The position numbers and the translations under genes were made by a program. The notes under the pieces are model-generated. The model saw only the letters and a program-made list of their open reading frames with translations, did not search any database and had not been told where the DNA came from. This document shows positions 1 through 11,872 of a stretch of DNA of 46,743 bases, one piece after another (positions within the stretch are counted from its first letter, which is position 1; every line of letters begins with the position of its first letter). The DNA is from Sperchopsis tessellata (lineage: Eukaryota; Arthropoda; Insecta; Coleoptera; Hydrophilidae): assembly GCA_033557685.1 (NCBI GenBank), contig JAWQRN010000043.1, forward strand, positions 1-46,743, given 5' to 3'.

Positions 1-1010
1 ATGAACAATGATGAATATTTAGGTTTTTCAAATTTATTCAAAATAACTAAATATCCGTGTAGAGAATTGAATTTGGGTCGCCTGTTCATACACTCATTTG
101 CAATAAAGTAAAATTTCATAATTTGATGTAAACAATCATATATATTTATAGATCTTCAATCAAGAAGGTTTAACCATAAAGATCTCTATATAATAAAGTC
201 CTCAACAGGAAGAATATCTTTAACTCTACTAATTTAGATTTTAGCTGATAAACCTGTGTTAAAATAATCTTTAACTGTTTAAACTGCTTTGTGAAAAATA
301 ACTTTTTACTTACTCTGTTTTATATTCAGTTCTTAACTTTTTATTTTCCTTGGCTGTTGCCAAAAAAAGTCAAAATACATTTTGTGTTTTTAATTTAAAA
401 AAGGAGTGTTTTCTTAAATTCAATGTTATTGCTAGAAACTAAAGCACCCATTAAGTAATCAAAAAGAAAGTTCTTTCACGTATATTATGTCCTTTTCTAT
501 TTATTCAATAAAAAAAATCTTTTATTCCTATTTCCTTCATTACAACTAAAATTTATCATAAAATCATTTTACTTACATTACCCTGAAAACAACTTATAGT
601 ATTTTGCCAAGGTGCAAATTTTAATTCAAAACAATACTTAGTATGAGGCTTTTGATGTGGCACGTAACTGTCAAAACTACTTGCAGAATATTTCAGAGGT
701 GAATATTCAAAACAATACGAAGCGTAACATGCCGCCGTGTTACGGGACATTTTGTAGATAATGAGATGTGACAGGTCAGCGTGTTACACTGCAACCCACG
801 TGTTGCAATTGCATTATAGATGTAGCATGCTTAATTGTGCCAGGGAACTAAATATTCAGTTCAGTTTCATCTTCTTTGGATATATATTATAATTGGAATT
901 AAACAATAGATTTATTCATGATTTGTATTTTACTATCATTTGCATAAAATTTTCCCCACGAATAATTATTATTTCTTCGTATTAATTCATATGCTTCATT
1001 CATTTTCCAG
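1..1010. other. Noncoding, probably TGS1 intron
   Basis: AT-rich sequence lying upstream of the acceptor at 1009-1010. No upstream TGS1 exon is recognisable here, although the exon at 1011 begins in the middle of the methyltransferase domain, so earlier exons must lie beyond the left edge. The only open stretch is a 64-codon minus-strand ORF at 556-750, described in the findings. Confidence 0.5.
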
Positions 1011-1441
1011 AAAGTTGGTACTCAGTCACACCTGAAAACATAGCCCATCATCTAGCAGATAGATGTCAATCGGACTTAATAATAGACGCATTCTGTGGAG
1101 CAGGAGGAAACGCAATACAGTTTACATTTACTTGCGAAAGAGTAATAGCTATAGATATTGATCCCAAAAAAATAGAACTCGCAAGACACAATGCTGAAGT
1201 ATACGGAGTTGCGGACCGCATAGAATTTATATGTGGTGACTTCTTTAAACTTGCACCGGGATTAAAAGCTGATGTTGTTTTCCTAAGCCCACCTTGGGGA
1301 GGACCGTCGTATTTACAATTGGAAACCTATGAACTGGAGAAGATGCTTCAACCTGCCCCAATATCAAAACTTCTTGAAGCTGCAAATAGCATCACCGATC
1401 AAATAGCAATATATTTACCAAAAAATAGCAATACATATGAT
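1011..1441 (+). CDS. TGS1: TGS1 trimethylguanosine synthase, penultimate exon
   Basis: TGS1 transfers two methyl groups from S-adenosylmethionine to the N2 of the 7-methylguanosine cap of snRNAs, snoRNAs and telomerase RNA, giving the trimethylguanosine cap. The exon follows a tttccag acceptor and enters in phase 2: the first two bases complete a codon, then the frame reads SWYSVTPENIAHH. Seen in order: the SAM-binding motif DAFCGAGGN with following IQF, the acidic loop AIDIDPKK, the NAEVYG and EFICGDF blocks, and the catalytic SPPWGGP motif whose Trp stacks on the m7G base in the known family. There are no stops. The exon ends at a codon boundary before GTAAGT at 1442. All key residues are intact, so this looks like the functional host gene, not a retrocopy. 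Confidence 0.95.
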
Positions 1442-1950
1442 GTAAGTATTTAGTTAAGTATAATCATGCTAATTTCATATAATTTTCTGCAACACATGTC
1501 ACCTGACACAATTCTTGTGCACATGTATTACAATTTTGTTTCTATGTGATCCTTGACATTTCTTGTGACAGCATGACAGTTCTCATGAAAATGTGACAGT
1601 TCTCTTAAGAACTACCAGAGGTTGTTGGGAAGTTTCGTACGAGCAGACATTTATAGAAAATTATGGCGACTATCCCCCGCCATAAAAGCGGTGTTAGTAG
1701 ATAGATATTTTTTTTATACACAATTAAGATGAAGACAGATGAAAGGCAGTGAACGATAGAAAATTTTAAAATTATTTGTTAAAAAGGTTAGTTTGTACAA
1801 AGTAATGAAAATATCGAAAAGTAGGAACTTGTACGACACTTATCTCTAATATTTATAATACAAAAAGTTTTATTTTTTTTAATTACAAGAACATTTTTTT
1901 GTAAATTTGTATGGCATTGCATCACTTCTCTTTAAAAATATCTACACATA

Positions 1951-3547
1951 TACAGTACCGGACAGAATTTAAGGGACCACCCTAATCTACTTGATTACTG
2001 AAAATTGAATTAAACTTTTATTAAGAAATTTTATAATTTTGTTGCGAAATTGTAATTAAATTTATAAATAAAAGCAAAAAGTATATAAGTGTAATTGTTT
2101 ATAATGGCTACTAGGACATACTTATCTCTTCAAAGGAAAGGAAATGTAATCAAAGATTACAGATGAGGTGAATCAAGAAAAAATTTATGCCAAATACTAT
2201 GGTGTGAGGAAATTTGTTGTTTCACAACTGATTGTCAAATTCAAACAATAGCGAACATTTAACCTCAACATTTAGAGTAGTCGACCTTGAAAAACTGGTA
2301 TTTGCACTGATAGAATCATTGTAAGGAGTAAATAAGATCCAACATTATCTGCCTCTCAAATTCAACAACAATTGAGCATTCAAAATTTAAGCATTAGAAC
2401 AACTCAAAGATGTCGAGTGAAATGTTTTTGGCAATAGACCAGATAAAAATCATATCAGCTGCAAATTGGAAAGATGGTAATGTTCTCTTTAGCGACGAAA
2501 CTAAAGTATATATAGCAAATAGCGATGAGATATTATTTATTCAATAACCTGAGAACAAAACATTTCATCCTAAATACATAGTGAAAACTTTGAAGCATCA
2601 TGGAGGTTGCATCCCGATTGTGGTCTATTTCCCACATTTTGGAATGGATTCATTAAAACTTATAATGTCAGCAATGACAGGCGTTATGTACAAGGGCATT
2701 TTAGAAACTGTCATGTTGTTATATGCTGAATAGGCGATATCACTTAGATGGATTTTTCAGTAAGATAATGACCTGAAACACACTAGAGCTATTGTAAAGC
2801 AATGAATAGAGAGCAAAAATATTAAAAATTTAAAATGCCAGTAACCAGATCTAAATCTGGTCGAGCATATGTGAAGCGATGTTAAAAGTAAAAGGAAAAC
2901 GAAAATTTAAAAAAATAAGGATGAACTTCTTAAGAAATTTCAAGAAATATGGAACAGTATTTCACAAGATCTAGTTGATAAATAATCCATTTCAATGTCT
3001 TTTGCCAAAAGGGCTATGTTGCTAAATATTAACAGAAACATTATTATTTTTTTTGTTTTCTCCTAATTTTTGTGAATAGTATTTCTGTTACTTAAATTTT
3101 GCCACTTAAACTAATTACTAAATTCAATAAATATATTCATATTCTTTACAAAATAAGAGTTTTTTTCAGTTACCCATTATTAATTTAACACGTTTCTTGC
3201 TATATGGCCAATCAATGGATCATGACAAGTACTTTTTCTACGCCATGTGACCCACTGGTGAGCCATATACTAGTTTTACAGCTTTTTCCTAATTGTATCA
3301 TAAATTATTAATAAATGGTCCTTTTAAAAAAGCTGTAAAACTAGTATATGGCCGACCAGTGGGTCGCATAGCGTAGAAAAAATATTTGTCATGATCCACC
3401 AGTGGGCCGTATTGCAAGAAACGTGTTAAAAACTAATAAGTAAGTAAATGGAACTATGTATTTTTTTTTTCATTGATAGAAAATAAAATATGACAATGAA
3501 TATACGCATAATATTTGTTGGTTCCTTAAATTTTGTTCGGTACTGTA
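1951..3547 (+). mobile_element. Dead Tc1-like (Tc1/mariner) DNA transposon
   Basis: The two ends form an imperfect 28-base inverted repeat: TACAGTACCGGACAGAATTT at the left, and TACAGTACCGAACAAAATTT when the right end is read in reverse complement. Both are bounded by TA, the Tc1/mariner target. The inside, from the ATG at 2104 to about 3040, gives recognisable transposase pieces on the plus strand: VLFSDETKV, then GGCIPIVVYFPHFG, DNDLKHTRA, PDLNLVEH and a C-terminal FAKRAMLLNINRN. These match the catalytic DDE blocks of Tc1-type transposases. Several in-frame stops break them, so the element is inactive. It lies wholly inside the last TGS1 intron in the same orientation. Confidence 0.88.
3185..3429. 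mobile_element. Foldback MITE with TTAA target duplication
   Basis: A near-palindrome nested in the 3' part of the Tc1-like element. The left arm begins CACGTTTCTTGC at 3189, and the right arm ends GCAAGAAACGTG at 3425. Both arms share the block TATACTAGTTTTACAGCTTT, and each is roughly 100 bases around a short AT-rich loop. TTAA occurs immediately outside both ends (3185-3188 and 3426-3429), the target duplication of piggyBac-type transposases. It has no coding capacity and was presumably mobilised in trans. Confidence 0.82.
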
Positions 3548-3766
3548 CCTTGTATCCTTCATTGTATTTCATCTGCCTTTTTTCACCTTTGTTCTATACC
3601 AAAAAGAAATCAATCTCACAACAAAATATTTAAATTGCTGTCAATTTGATTGTGGAATTACATTTTTTTTTGACTTTCACACATAATATCCACCACCCTA
3701 AATTTTCTCATATTTAAATTTTATATTTTGTTGATTGATAGTAATACAGATTTACTTTTTCCACAG

Positions 3767-3877
3767 TTAGTGAAAGGAGCTGGAGCAGGTTACGCAGTGG
3801 AAATCGAACAAAATTTCTTAAACAATAAACTCGTAGCTATTACAGCCTACTATAGCGAACTCATAAGACAAATTTAA
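3767..3877 (+). CDS. TGS1: TGS1 terminal exon
   Basis: The frame resumes in phase 0 after a tttttccacag acceptor and runs 36 codons to TAA at 3875-3877. It reads LVKGAGAGYAVEIEQNFLNN, followed by KLVAITAYYSELIRQI. This is the conserved C-terminal block of the TGS1 methyltransferase (the EIEQNFLNNKL..ITAYF segment). Joined to the exon at 1011-1441 it completes the catalytic domain with no missing residues at the junction. The intron of 2325 bases holds a Tc1-like element. Confidence 0.94.
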   Translation, partial: LVKGAGAGYAVEIEQNFLNNKLVAITAYYSELIRQI

Positions 3878-4116
3878 AAAGAAATACAATCCAAAACAGT
3901 TGAAATTCTCTATTATTGAAAATCTCGAAATATACTTGGAAATGTAACATAAAAGTCATTTGTTATATACTGGAAGGTACACTTAACATGGTAGATATAC
4001 AAGATATTAATTGACGAAAGAATAGATACTGATTTAAATTGAAATGAATTTTACATTAAGGAAATATCATTCAGACTATGTAAGTATAAATTTTCAATAG
4101 CTAAATGGAGACAAGA

Positions 4117-4122
4117 AATAAA
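4117..4122 (+). terminator. Candidate TGS1 poly(A) signal
   Basis: AATAAA lies 240 bases after the TGS1 stop and is the first canonical hexamer downstream. Other AATAAA motifs follow near 4548-4555. The choice is by position only. Confidence 0.35.
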
Positions 4123-7100
4123 TGTAGAATTGTTAATCCAATGTCATTGAGACAAGTAACAGCTATTGACTTTTGTTCATATTCAATGATATTGATTTTA
4201 CTATTCAATCTTTGTAAGTTCCATTCTTGAAAATTCAAAATTAATTGTGTGATGAAGCAAAAGTAGGTTGTTTTTTTACAAATAATTGCCTTTTCCAACA
4301 TTCACTTTCAAAATGTATGTTTCTCATTATTATCAACATAATAATTATTTTTACCTGAATTTTTATCCGTTGCGTACTACGTTTTTAAAGCCATTGTAAA
4401 CATTTTTTATATTCTATATAATTTTGAATTTTTCCTTTCTGGAATTTATATATAAAATGAGTTTAATCTATTTCAAATTATGTGCAGATCTATTTAATTT
4501 TAGTTCATTAATTTCAAATGATTGTTGTGATAAATTAATTTTTATAATAAATAAAACAGCAGCCACTTAGAGAAATTTAACTGTCTAATCTACCTCATTT
4601 GATTACAGTATTATTACTTTTATTTTTGTATTTTTTTTAAGCATATATGTTTTCAAGTATTTGAACCATATATAATATTTTTTTATATTGCGCTATGCTG
4701 CTCTAATTTTGTTAACCATTAATTGTAAGTGTTTACAAAAAATTAGTTTAATTTTACTTTTAAGTCATATTTTATATATTGATATAATTTTTACTGAATG
4801 ATTATGTGTGTTATTATGATTATTTTATTCTCTCAAGCCAATATTTGATGACATTGTGATAAAATTGATGCTTTTGCTAAACCAAAAGATCTCTACATAT
4901 TGTGCATGTCTACTATAACTAGGTCAACTTGCCTAGGCGTACAGCATATGATTCCTATACAAATGGTGGTAGGTCTCCATGCACTGTGCATGATTATCGT
5001 GTTCCTTCATTTTCAAGAAGCTAGGACGTATGTTTAGGCTAGTTCCCCTTTTCTCATAATAGATCCTTCTAAATATACCATTGCGCATCACATTTATGTT
5101 AATGCCAGTTAGTTGAATTATAGTAGTAGTGTTGCAAGGTGGTGAATGAAACAAGTCAGTAAGATTACCATCCATTACAAATTGTCAGGCATCTATAAAC
5201 GTTTTAATGATTGAGAACCCCTGATCTAATCTAAATGGATCTATAATTATTCGTCATTTGCGTTTCATTTTAAGGGCTTTATCAATAGGAATTTTTTCCA
5301 ATCTATTTAATTTTTAATGGCAAATTGCATAGAAAATATTTCTTGAATCATCGAATGCTGATCTAACTAATGTTTTTAGTGGACATTTAATACTCAGCAA
5401 AAAATAAAAATGATTTTTATATAAGTTATAGTGCAATTTGCTTTACACATCCTTCAATATGTACTAGAGCATTATCATAATAGAGAGAAATATACATACG
5501 ATAGACAAATCTCCATATATCAGTCAGAAATATTTTCTTGTCTCAACTGATCTTGTCTTTTGTACCTGAACTAGTTGTCTTCATCTTCAAAAACCAATAC
5601 TTTACCTTCAGATTTCGTAGGTATGTCGTACTAATAAATGTAGGTTTCGTTATCTGTGATGATAGATCACCATTTCACATGGCTTTTGCTTCTTATTTAA
5701 AGAATATATATGGCATTATTTTTTCTTCTCTAGAAGATTGAGAGGTATCCAAAAAAGAGGTAACATTATCGGATTTTTGATTTTTCTCTTATTCTTCAAT
5801 TATGTGCCAATGAGTACATGTTCCATTATTGTCCATAAGTAAATGCAGAGCAGGTACAGGAATATGAAGAAGCTACCCTAAATCTCTATAAGTAATTAAG
5901 CCGTTTTGCTACTTTGGCTTTAGAATTGGCAGCGATGTTTTCTAAAGTTATTGTCTACTAAAGGGTCCAAATGAGTTTGGTCTGAATATATATTCGATAC
6001 TCCAATGCAGGACACTAATTCTGATAGTATGATATAATTGCATCTGTGGTTGTTTTCTAACAAAATAAATGAAACAAAAATTAGCCAAACTATAAGTTGA
6101 ATAATGTTAATGTAGATATATGAAATATATAAAAATGAAAATGAATTAGATGATAAGGGTATTATAATGCCTTCGATGCGAGCAGAGATGGCTAGCTTCG
6201 GAAAAAAAGACATCCTTGGAAACACCTCTTTGTCAACTAGTGAAGACAAGAGGGAAATTTGAACTTACGCGAAAATATAGCTATGTTAATTTGGCTTGAG
6301 TGATTAAAAATTAATTTTTTTAATATGTTCACACTATACACGTTTTCTTGTGTACTTGGTACATCGGCTATCATAAATGCAAATATCATGATAGTTAATA
6401 TATTGAGTCTTTTGTTTTTTCTAGAAAAAGAATTGTTAAAATCCATATGTGGATTATCATACTTGACTGATACTCATAATAATTAATATTTTTCATTTAT
6501 ACAGGTGTGAACATATTCAATACAGTATGTAAACTATGTTCCCTCTAAATTATGTGTTTTAGTGAGAACATTACCGACAATGCAAATAATAACGTTATTA
6601 TTTTATTGTATTTTTTTTTTTAGTTTCAATTTTATACGATTTAAGTGTAAGTTATAAATTAAGTGTAAGTAAAAATAAATTTTATTTCATTAAAATAGTG
6701 TTTTCTTTTTTTAGATACTTTTTAGTATATTCTTGATGTTTATTATAAACAGGTCATTTCTACTAGCTTTTAACAGGTGCACAACAGTTGTCCATCAATA
6801 TTATTGGTACCTTAGGTCCTGAGGCATGGCGGCATCAATCGCACACATCTTATTAGTTAGCCTCTTCGAACAGCAGACAAATCTCACTGAGCATTAATTT
6901 TAAGTATTTTTGATGTACGGAGCATGGGAAGCCAAATTATGTTTTCGCCCTGCAAATTAGTACATCTGATTTTTATTATTATGAATTATTTCTAGGAAAG
7001 TTTAGAGGCAGATTACAGAGCAGATAGAAAGGCACAAGGGATGACATTTTTACCACATTCGGGCAACATTAAAAAAAATAATCAAAGATATTGCTGTAAA

Positions 7101-7490
7101 ATTAGTGTGGAAGAGATTGGAAAATCAAAGGTACCTAGAAGAAAATTGAGGAAAAAGATTATAAGGTTAAGAATTTTGTCAAACAATATGAAGGCATGAA
7201 GTTACGAGGCTGGAGAGTATATATAAAGAAAAAGATTGACAGATCAAAAAGAGTGTTACAAATGACAGAAGCGAACACGGAGAATTTATGGATAAGGGCG
7301 GAAGAAGCAGTGAGGAGAAACGATATTAAGATGGTATATGACTATAGAACCAATGACTGAATACAGGAACAGAGGGGAGAATTTATTAAGATCTTCCCAG
7401 CACTTTTTACTTTCCCTTTCTATGTTGATTGGCATCTTTGTCTATGTTTGATATCAATTTGATTATTTCCATCTATTGTTTCCTAGCTAT
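4123..7490. other. Intergenic, small unassigned ORFs
   Basis: AT-rich sequence without a gene I can name. The longest open stretches are minus-strand ORFs at 4933-5175 (80 codons), 5920-6249 (109 codons) and 6237-6446 (69 codons), and a plus-strand one at 5538-5741 (67 codons). None shows a family motif. The last two minus-strand ORFs abut in a way that could be a spliced small gene (see findings). Sequence at 7000-7360 is purine-rich and may be a decayed retroelement, but I cannot place it. Confidence 0.4.
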
Positions 7491-7601
7491 CTTCGTTCTG
7501 CTCAGTCGAGCACCGTTTTGACCGATGAGGGGCTGATTGTAGCGTGCCTATTTTAAAGCGGCCATAACTCGTTCACCACCATCTTATCGAACCTGCCAGA
7601 C

Positions 7602-8352
7602 ATGGACCCCATCATATCTCTGGTAAAGGCAGCCGCCTGCATTTCCCCAAACGTATTTGACACAGAAGAAGGCAAGTCCCATTTGACACCTAAACATAAT
7701 CACATCTCTTACCGACATACTCCTCAAATTTGGCTCTGTAAAGACACCAGGTGTCCAGACTCGCACCCAAAAATCCAAACAGAATCAATTATCACAATTC
7801 ATAACTCTCTAGAGGGCAATGGATCTTCACCTTCCATCTCAGGGTCATCGGCATCATCCGAATCACCGCCGCAATCATTAGCTTCCGATAAATCACTACC
7901 TGTCACCAACTTAGAAACTACTACCATTCATTCTAAAAATACAACAAAATTTTAGAAACTACTACCATTCATTCTTAAAATATAACAAAATTACCCTCAG
8001 CAAACATTACTGCACCCCCGACCAAATTGGCCCCTTTCAAAATACCTCTTCTTCCATTTACCTACCAAAATCGTATCAAGGCTTTGTCAAGGTGTCCCAC
8101 ATCTTAAGAACACGGCAAAAACCATCCGAGGACACGGTCTATTTTCTCCAATTCTTCTCCACCGTGTTCTTCAATCTATTCCCCAAAGGCCGTTCCCGAA
8201 TACATAAAACAGTTATTCATGATTTCTATGGAGTTGCGGTCATTCCTAACTACGGCGATACCCGTGTCATTCTGACTTTCAGTCGAAGATACTGGGCACC
8301 GTCAACTTCCGCGGTTGGTCCTCCAAAAGGCGGTTTGTCCACTCGCTACTAA
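7602..8352 (+). pseudogene. LINE ORF1-like region
   Basis: Begins with the ATG of a 117-codon ORF (MDPIISLVKAAACISPN...) that is rich in Ser and Thr. The frame is lost after a 41-base tandem duplication (7911-7951 and 7952-7992) and continues in another frame as 8092-8352, which includes FLQFFSTVFFNLFPKGRS. No zinc knuckle or other named domain is visible. The position directly before the endonuclease makes a gag-like ORF1 the natural reading, by position only. Confidence 0.5.
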
Positions 8353-9124
8353 GTGCTGAAAACATCTGTCCTTTCCATTACCGAAACAAAACTCAACCCA
8401 CGCGTTCCCCTAAACCTTCCTCGATTTAATTCCTACCGTATCGACGCCAACCATTACGGTGTTGCACTACTGGTGCATGAATCTCTAGTCTCGAAGAAGT
8501 GGGTCCCACCAGTTCACTTGTCTCATCTTCACTGTACTAGATCAGTAGTCAGATTCCCAACTGGAGCTGTATTTGTTCTCAGTTACTACTGGCTGCCTCT
8601 CGAACCTCCCCTTGCAGAACTTTTCCAATTTATTGAGGGAACAGGACGTACCATCATCATGGGCGATTTCAATGACCGTAACCCCACCCTGGGGGGATCG
8701 TGTTCGAAGCCGCAATGGCGATATTGTCGCTAACCGCATCCTTGACCACAATCTTTAACGAATTGAAAATGACAATACCACCTTCTTTTCTCACCAAGGT
8801 ACATCTAACATCGATCATATCATTATGACTGGTGAGGTAGCGCAATATTTTAACGACACTAAATGCTTCTTAGGCCAAAGTGTCACCAGTGACTACCTCC
8901 CTCTATTGGTCAGTTCCACTATTGGAGAACCGCCTTCAGTTCGCCCTCCTTCAATTACTATTCGGGACTGGAAGAATGCCGACTGGCCGGCCTTCCAATA
9001 CCATATCGAGGCCATCATTCCACCAAATCCTTTTATCCGTGTCTCTGAGGATATCGATCAAAACATTTCAGTTCTCGTCAACGCTATCAAAGAAACTTTT
9101 GACGTTGCAATACCCAACAAATAA
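8353..9124 (+). pseudogene. LINE endonuclease domain
   Basis: Pieces of an APE-type endonuclease in order: LSITETKLNPR (the E-T-K catalytic block), NSYRIDANHYGVALLVHESL, VRFPTGAVFVLSYYWLP, IIMGDFNDRNP (the GDFN metal/phosphate block), then after a frameshift NIDHIIMTGEV and SVTSDYLPLLV (the SDH-like C-terminal block with H changed to Y). The domain nicks target DNA to prime reverse transcription. The frameshift is near 8690-8700 in a G-rich run. Inactive. Confidence 0.8.
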
Positions 9125-9463
9125 ATTACAGGCACCGGCACTCCCCTGCCGCATCATATCATCACTGAAATTCGCCCAAAACGGCGACTTTACCGCCAAC
9201 ACCTCCGTACAAGAGATCCAGCCCTAAAAACAGAATGGAACCACGAAAATGCCATCATCCGTTGACAAGTCCCTTTTATTAAGACTCAACAGTGGTATGC
9301 CACCTGCCCTTAACTTAACTACCGCAATGGCAAAATATTCTGGAACAAACTCAAAACACTCAGTGCCCGTAAACGAGACAGTGCCTCCCCCCTGCTATTC
9401 AACAACACCACCTTTTCAACTCCCCAGGAAAAAGGGAACCTTTACGCAGAAACTCTCGGGAAA

Positions 9464-10700
9464 GTGAATACCACTCCTCACGGTCCCGAGTTTCAGGTCA
9501 ATTTCTTCGCTCAAGCCATATCGCGCGTTAATGAACTCAACACTCTTTTTCGTGTTTCTATAATCGAGTGGGATCACTCTCTCATCCGCGACCCCTCCGA
9601 AGCACTAAACTCTGGCAAAACAGTGCTCCTGGCCCAAATCTTATCACCAGACTAGTTTTAAATCAGCTCCCAGATCCCGCAATCACGTTTAAGCACACCA
9701 TAATTACTGCCTGCTTCCGATCTGGCTACTTTCTACCTATTTGGAAAACTGCCAACACAATCATGATCCCCAAGCCTCACAAAAACTCTCGACTGCACGA
9801 CTCCTATAGCCATCTTACACCTACACACCGCCCTGCCCGGCGCCCACAACATTAACCTCCTCTCCTTTACCATCTTCCTGTACATCAAAAGAGCATTTGA
9901 CGCTGTTCTGATGATGGCCTCCTTTTGAAACTTCTCTCCCTAAAATTCACCTCATTTTATTAACCGTCGTTAATAATTACCTCAAAGTCCGTACGCATCG
10001 CGTGCGAGTCAACAGTACTCTTTCACATCTATTCACACCCCAAGCAGATATCTCTCAGGGTTCCGTCCTTGCCCCACTCCTATACATCCTATATATCTCC
10101 GATATTCCATCCCCTCAATCTCCCACACACACGATACATTTCGCCGATGACATTGTCACTTGGTCATCCCGCCGAACCTCCCAACAAACCAACACTTTCC
10201 TCAACCACTATATCCGCGGCCTTGAGAACTGTTTCTGTAAGTAGCACATTTAACGCATTCCACCCAAAACCCAACTCTTATCCATAAAATCCCGTCCTCG
10301 TCACCACAATCACCAAATCCAAATTTCCCTTTGGAACACTCTTATCCCTCTCTGCGACCATGTTAAATATCTGGATTTTATCTTCAATAAAAACCGCCTA
10401 TTTCACAAGGAACTCACAATGGTTTGCAAGTAAATTATCGCCCGCATCAATGTCCTCTGGGTACTTCGGGGCAAACTTCAAAGTTGTCCTTTTAGGACTC
10501 TAGTCCATACATATAATACCTTCATTCGACCTCTTCTTGACTATAGGATCCATAATATTCACACACGGCCACCCTCTCTTCAGGCACAAATCATAAGGAC
10601 AGAACGTCGCATCTTAAGAAACAGCCTCTACCTCGACCATTTCCATCCCTCCGACGAAATCTGTGAGCGCAAGTCTACTTCATTGTGTCAGAGAAGTGTG
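9464..10700 (+). pseudogene. LINE reverse transcriptase and C-terminal domain
   Basis: The RT blocks appear across frames: SGK..APGPNLITRLVLNQLP (9610-9680), KTANTIMIPKPHKN (about 9745-9790), ISQGSVLAPLLYILYISDIP (about 10050-10110) and the catalytic FADDIV (about 10139-10156). The C-terminal side then reads HVKYLDFIFNKN (about 10350-10390) and LVHTYNTFIRPLLDYRIHNI (about 10500-10560), as in Jockey-like LINEs. The catalytic Asp pair is preserved but the frame is broken at several points. Confidence 0.82.
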
Positions 10701-11190
10701 ATATATTACTAGCCAAATTAGGTATGAAAATTACAATCGGGAACCAACACATCCGGTCACTACAACTACCAAGAAGACCGCAATAAAAAGAAGTGATGTC
10801 CTACAATTACTATCTGGGCCACCATCACCCCCCCCCCTTGGGTGGAAGAACTTGTGGAAAATACTCCTCTTACCCTGAGAAGGGTCGGTCCTCAACGCTA
10901 AATAAATAATAATATATAACAAATAAAAAAAACTTTTCAATAAAATAAATTTAAGGTTTAAAAAAATAAAAAAGACAACAAACAACAAAGCCAGAATAAA
11001 CGACAGACACCATCCCTACCAACCAACAACACACGAAGCCTGTATACAGACGATATGAGGAAGACCACCAACGCCATTTCCTCCACTCATCAACAACCGC
11101 TATCTCCTCCTCAACCGAACTACGACATAGAAGCCGTAAAGGCTATCTAGGTCACCAGGTGAATTATATTGATTTGATTGATTGAACAGA

Positions 11191-11404
11191 TTTTGCCATT
11201 AAAGACCCCCCAACGTCCGTTTAATAATCTAATGTGATTCTATTCATTTCATTTGAAACTAAACTTAGAACTGGCACTGAGACCTAAAAGGAACAAACAT
11301 AAGTACAAACAAGTATAAAGGAGTACATTAGGACTACGATATTAAAAGAGTACAGTAACTCTAAAAGGAGTACAAAACACCCAAAAGGAGTACGGTTGGT
11401 CACC
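11191..11404. repeat. Spaced short repeats AAAAGGAGTAC
   Basis: The unit (A)AAAGGAGTAC or a one-base variant occurs four times at about 11317, 11344, 11363 and 11383, at intervals of about 20-27 bases, between the LINE and the first Penelope fragment. No coding content. Confidence 0.4.
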
Positions 11405-11817
11405 TTATATTTCATAATAATGCAGGAGTGCTACTAAGGCTGCAATAAAAGGACGCCTCAAGTTTCTTACCAGATTGATAGCCGTTAATCTGGTTCTAGT
11501 GTTTTGATTCAGTGCGTATACTTCCACAGCCACATTAAATATCTTCAGGTTTTCTGGGAGATAACCGTGTGTTGGCTTTTGTGTTTGCCGACGTTTCGAC
11601 CACCGTTGCAGATTGCCATGTAGCTCTGAAAAGTGCAATATGTAGGTGGCGACCAGCACTAAACGTGCTAATAATAGAATAACATGTAGCTCTCACAAGT
11701 GCTAGTCAAGAAATAAATGAAAGATGTCATCGCAACTAAATTTGGAGTTTTGCAAACTTCCTTAATGTTTTTAACTTTTCATTTTAATAATAAACTAAAC
11801 TCGTCAGTGTACACAGG

Positions 11818-11872
<55 letters not shown>

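Larger units (their letters stand above)
7490..11190 (+). mobile_element. Non-LTR retrotransposon (LINE), frameshifted, near full length
   Basis: GC content rises sharply here compared with both sides. The parts follow the LINE order on the plus strand: an ORF1-like stretch, an apurinic/apyrimidinic-type endonuclease, a reverse transcriptase with an FADD box, and a C-terminal domain ending near 10700. The 3' end runs into a short GATT-type repeat (TTGATTTGATTGATTGA, about 11169-11185), the kind of simple tail many LINEs carry. Frameshifts and stops in every domain show that it is dead. The layout suggests the Jockey/I group, but the clade is not certain. A C-rich run occurs at 10829-10838. 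Confidence 0.85.

Noticed and set aside
10731..10988. 85-codon minus-strand ORF with hydrophobic stretches
   Set aside because: Lies antisense to the LINE 3' end and is hydrophobic only because of T-rich sequence opposite an A-rich tract.
11815..11869. Replication origin or promoter in the TA tract
   Set aside because: A plain dinucleotide microsatellite inside a transposon remnant.
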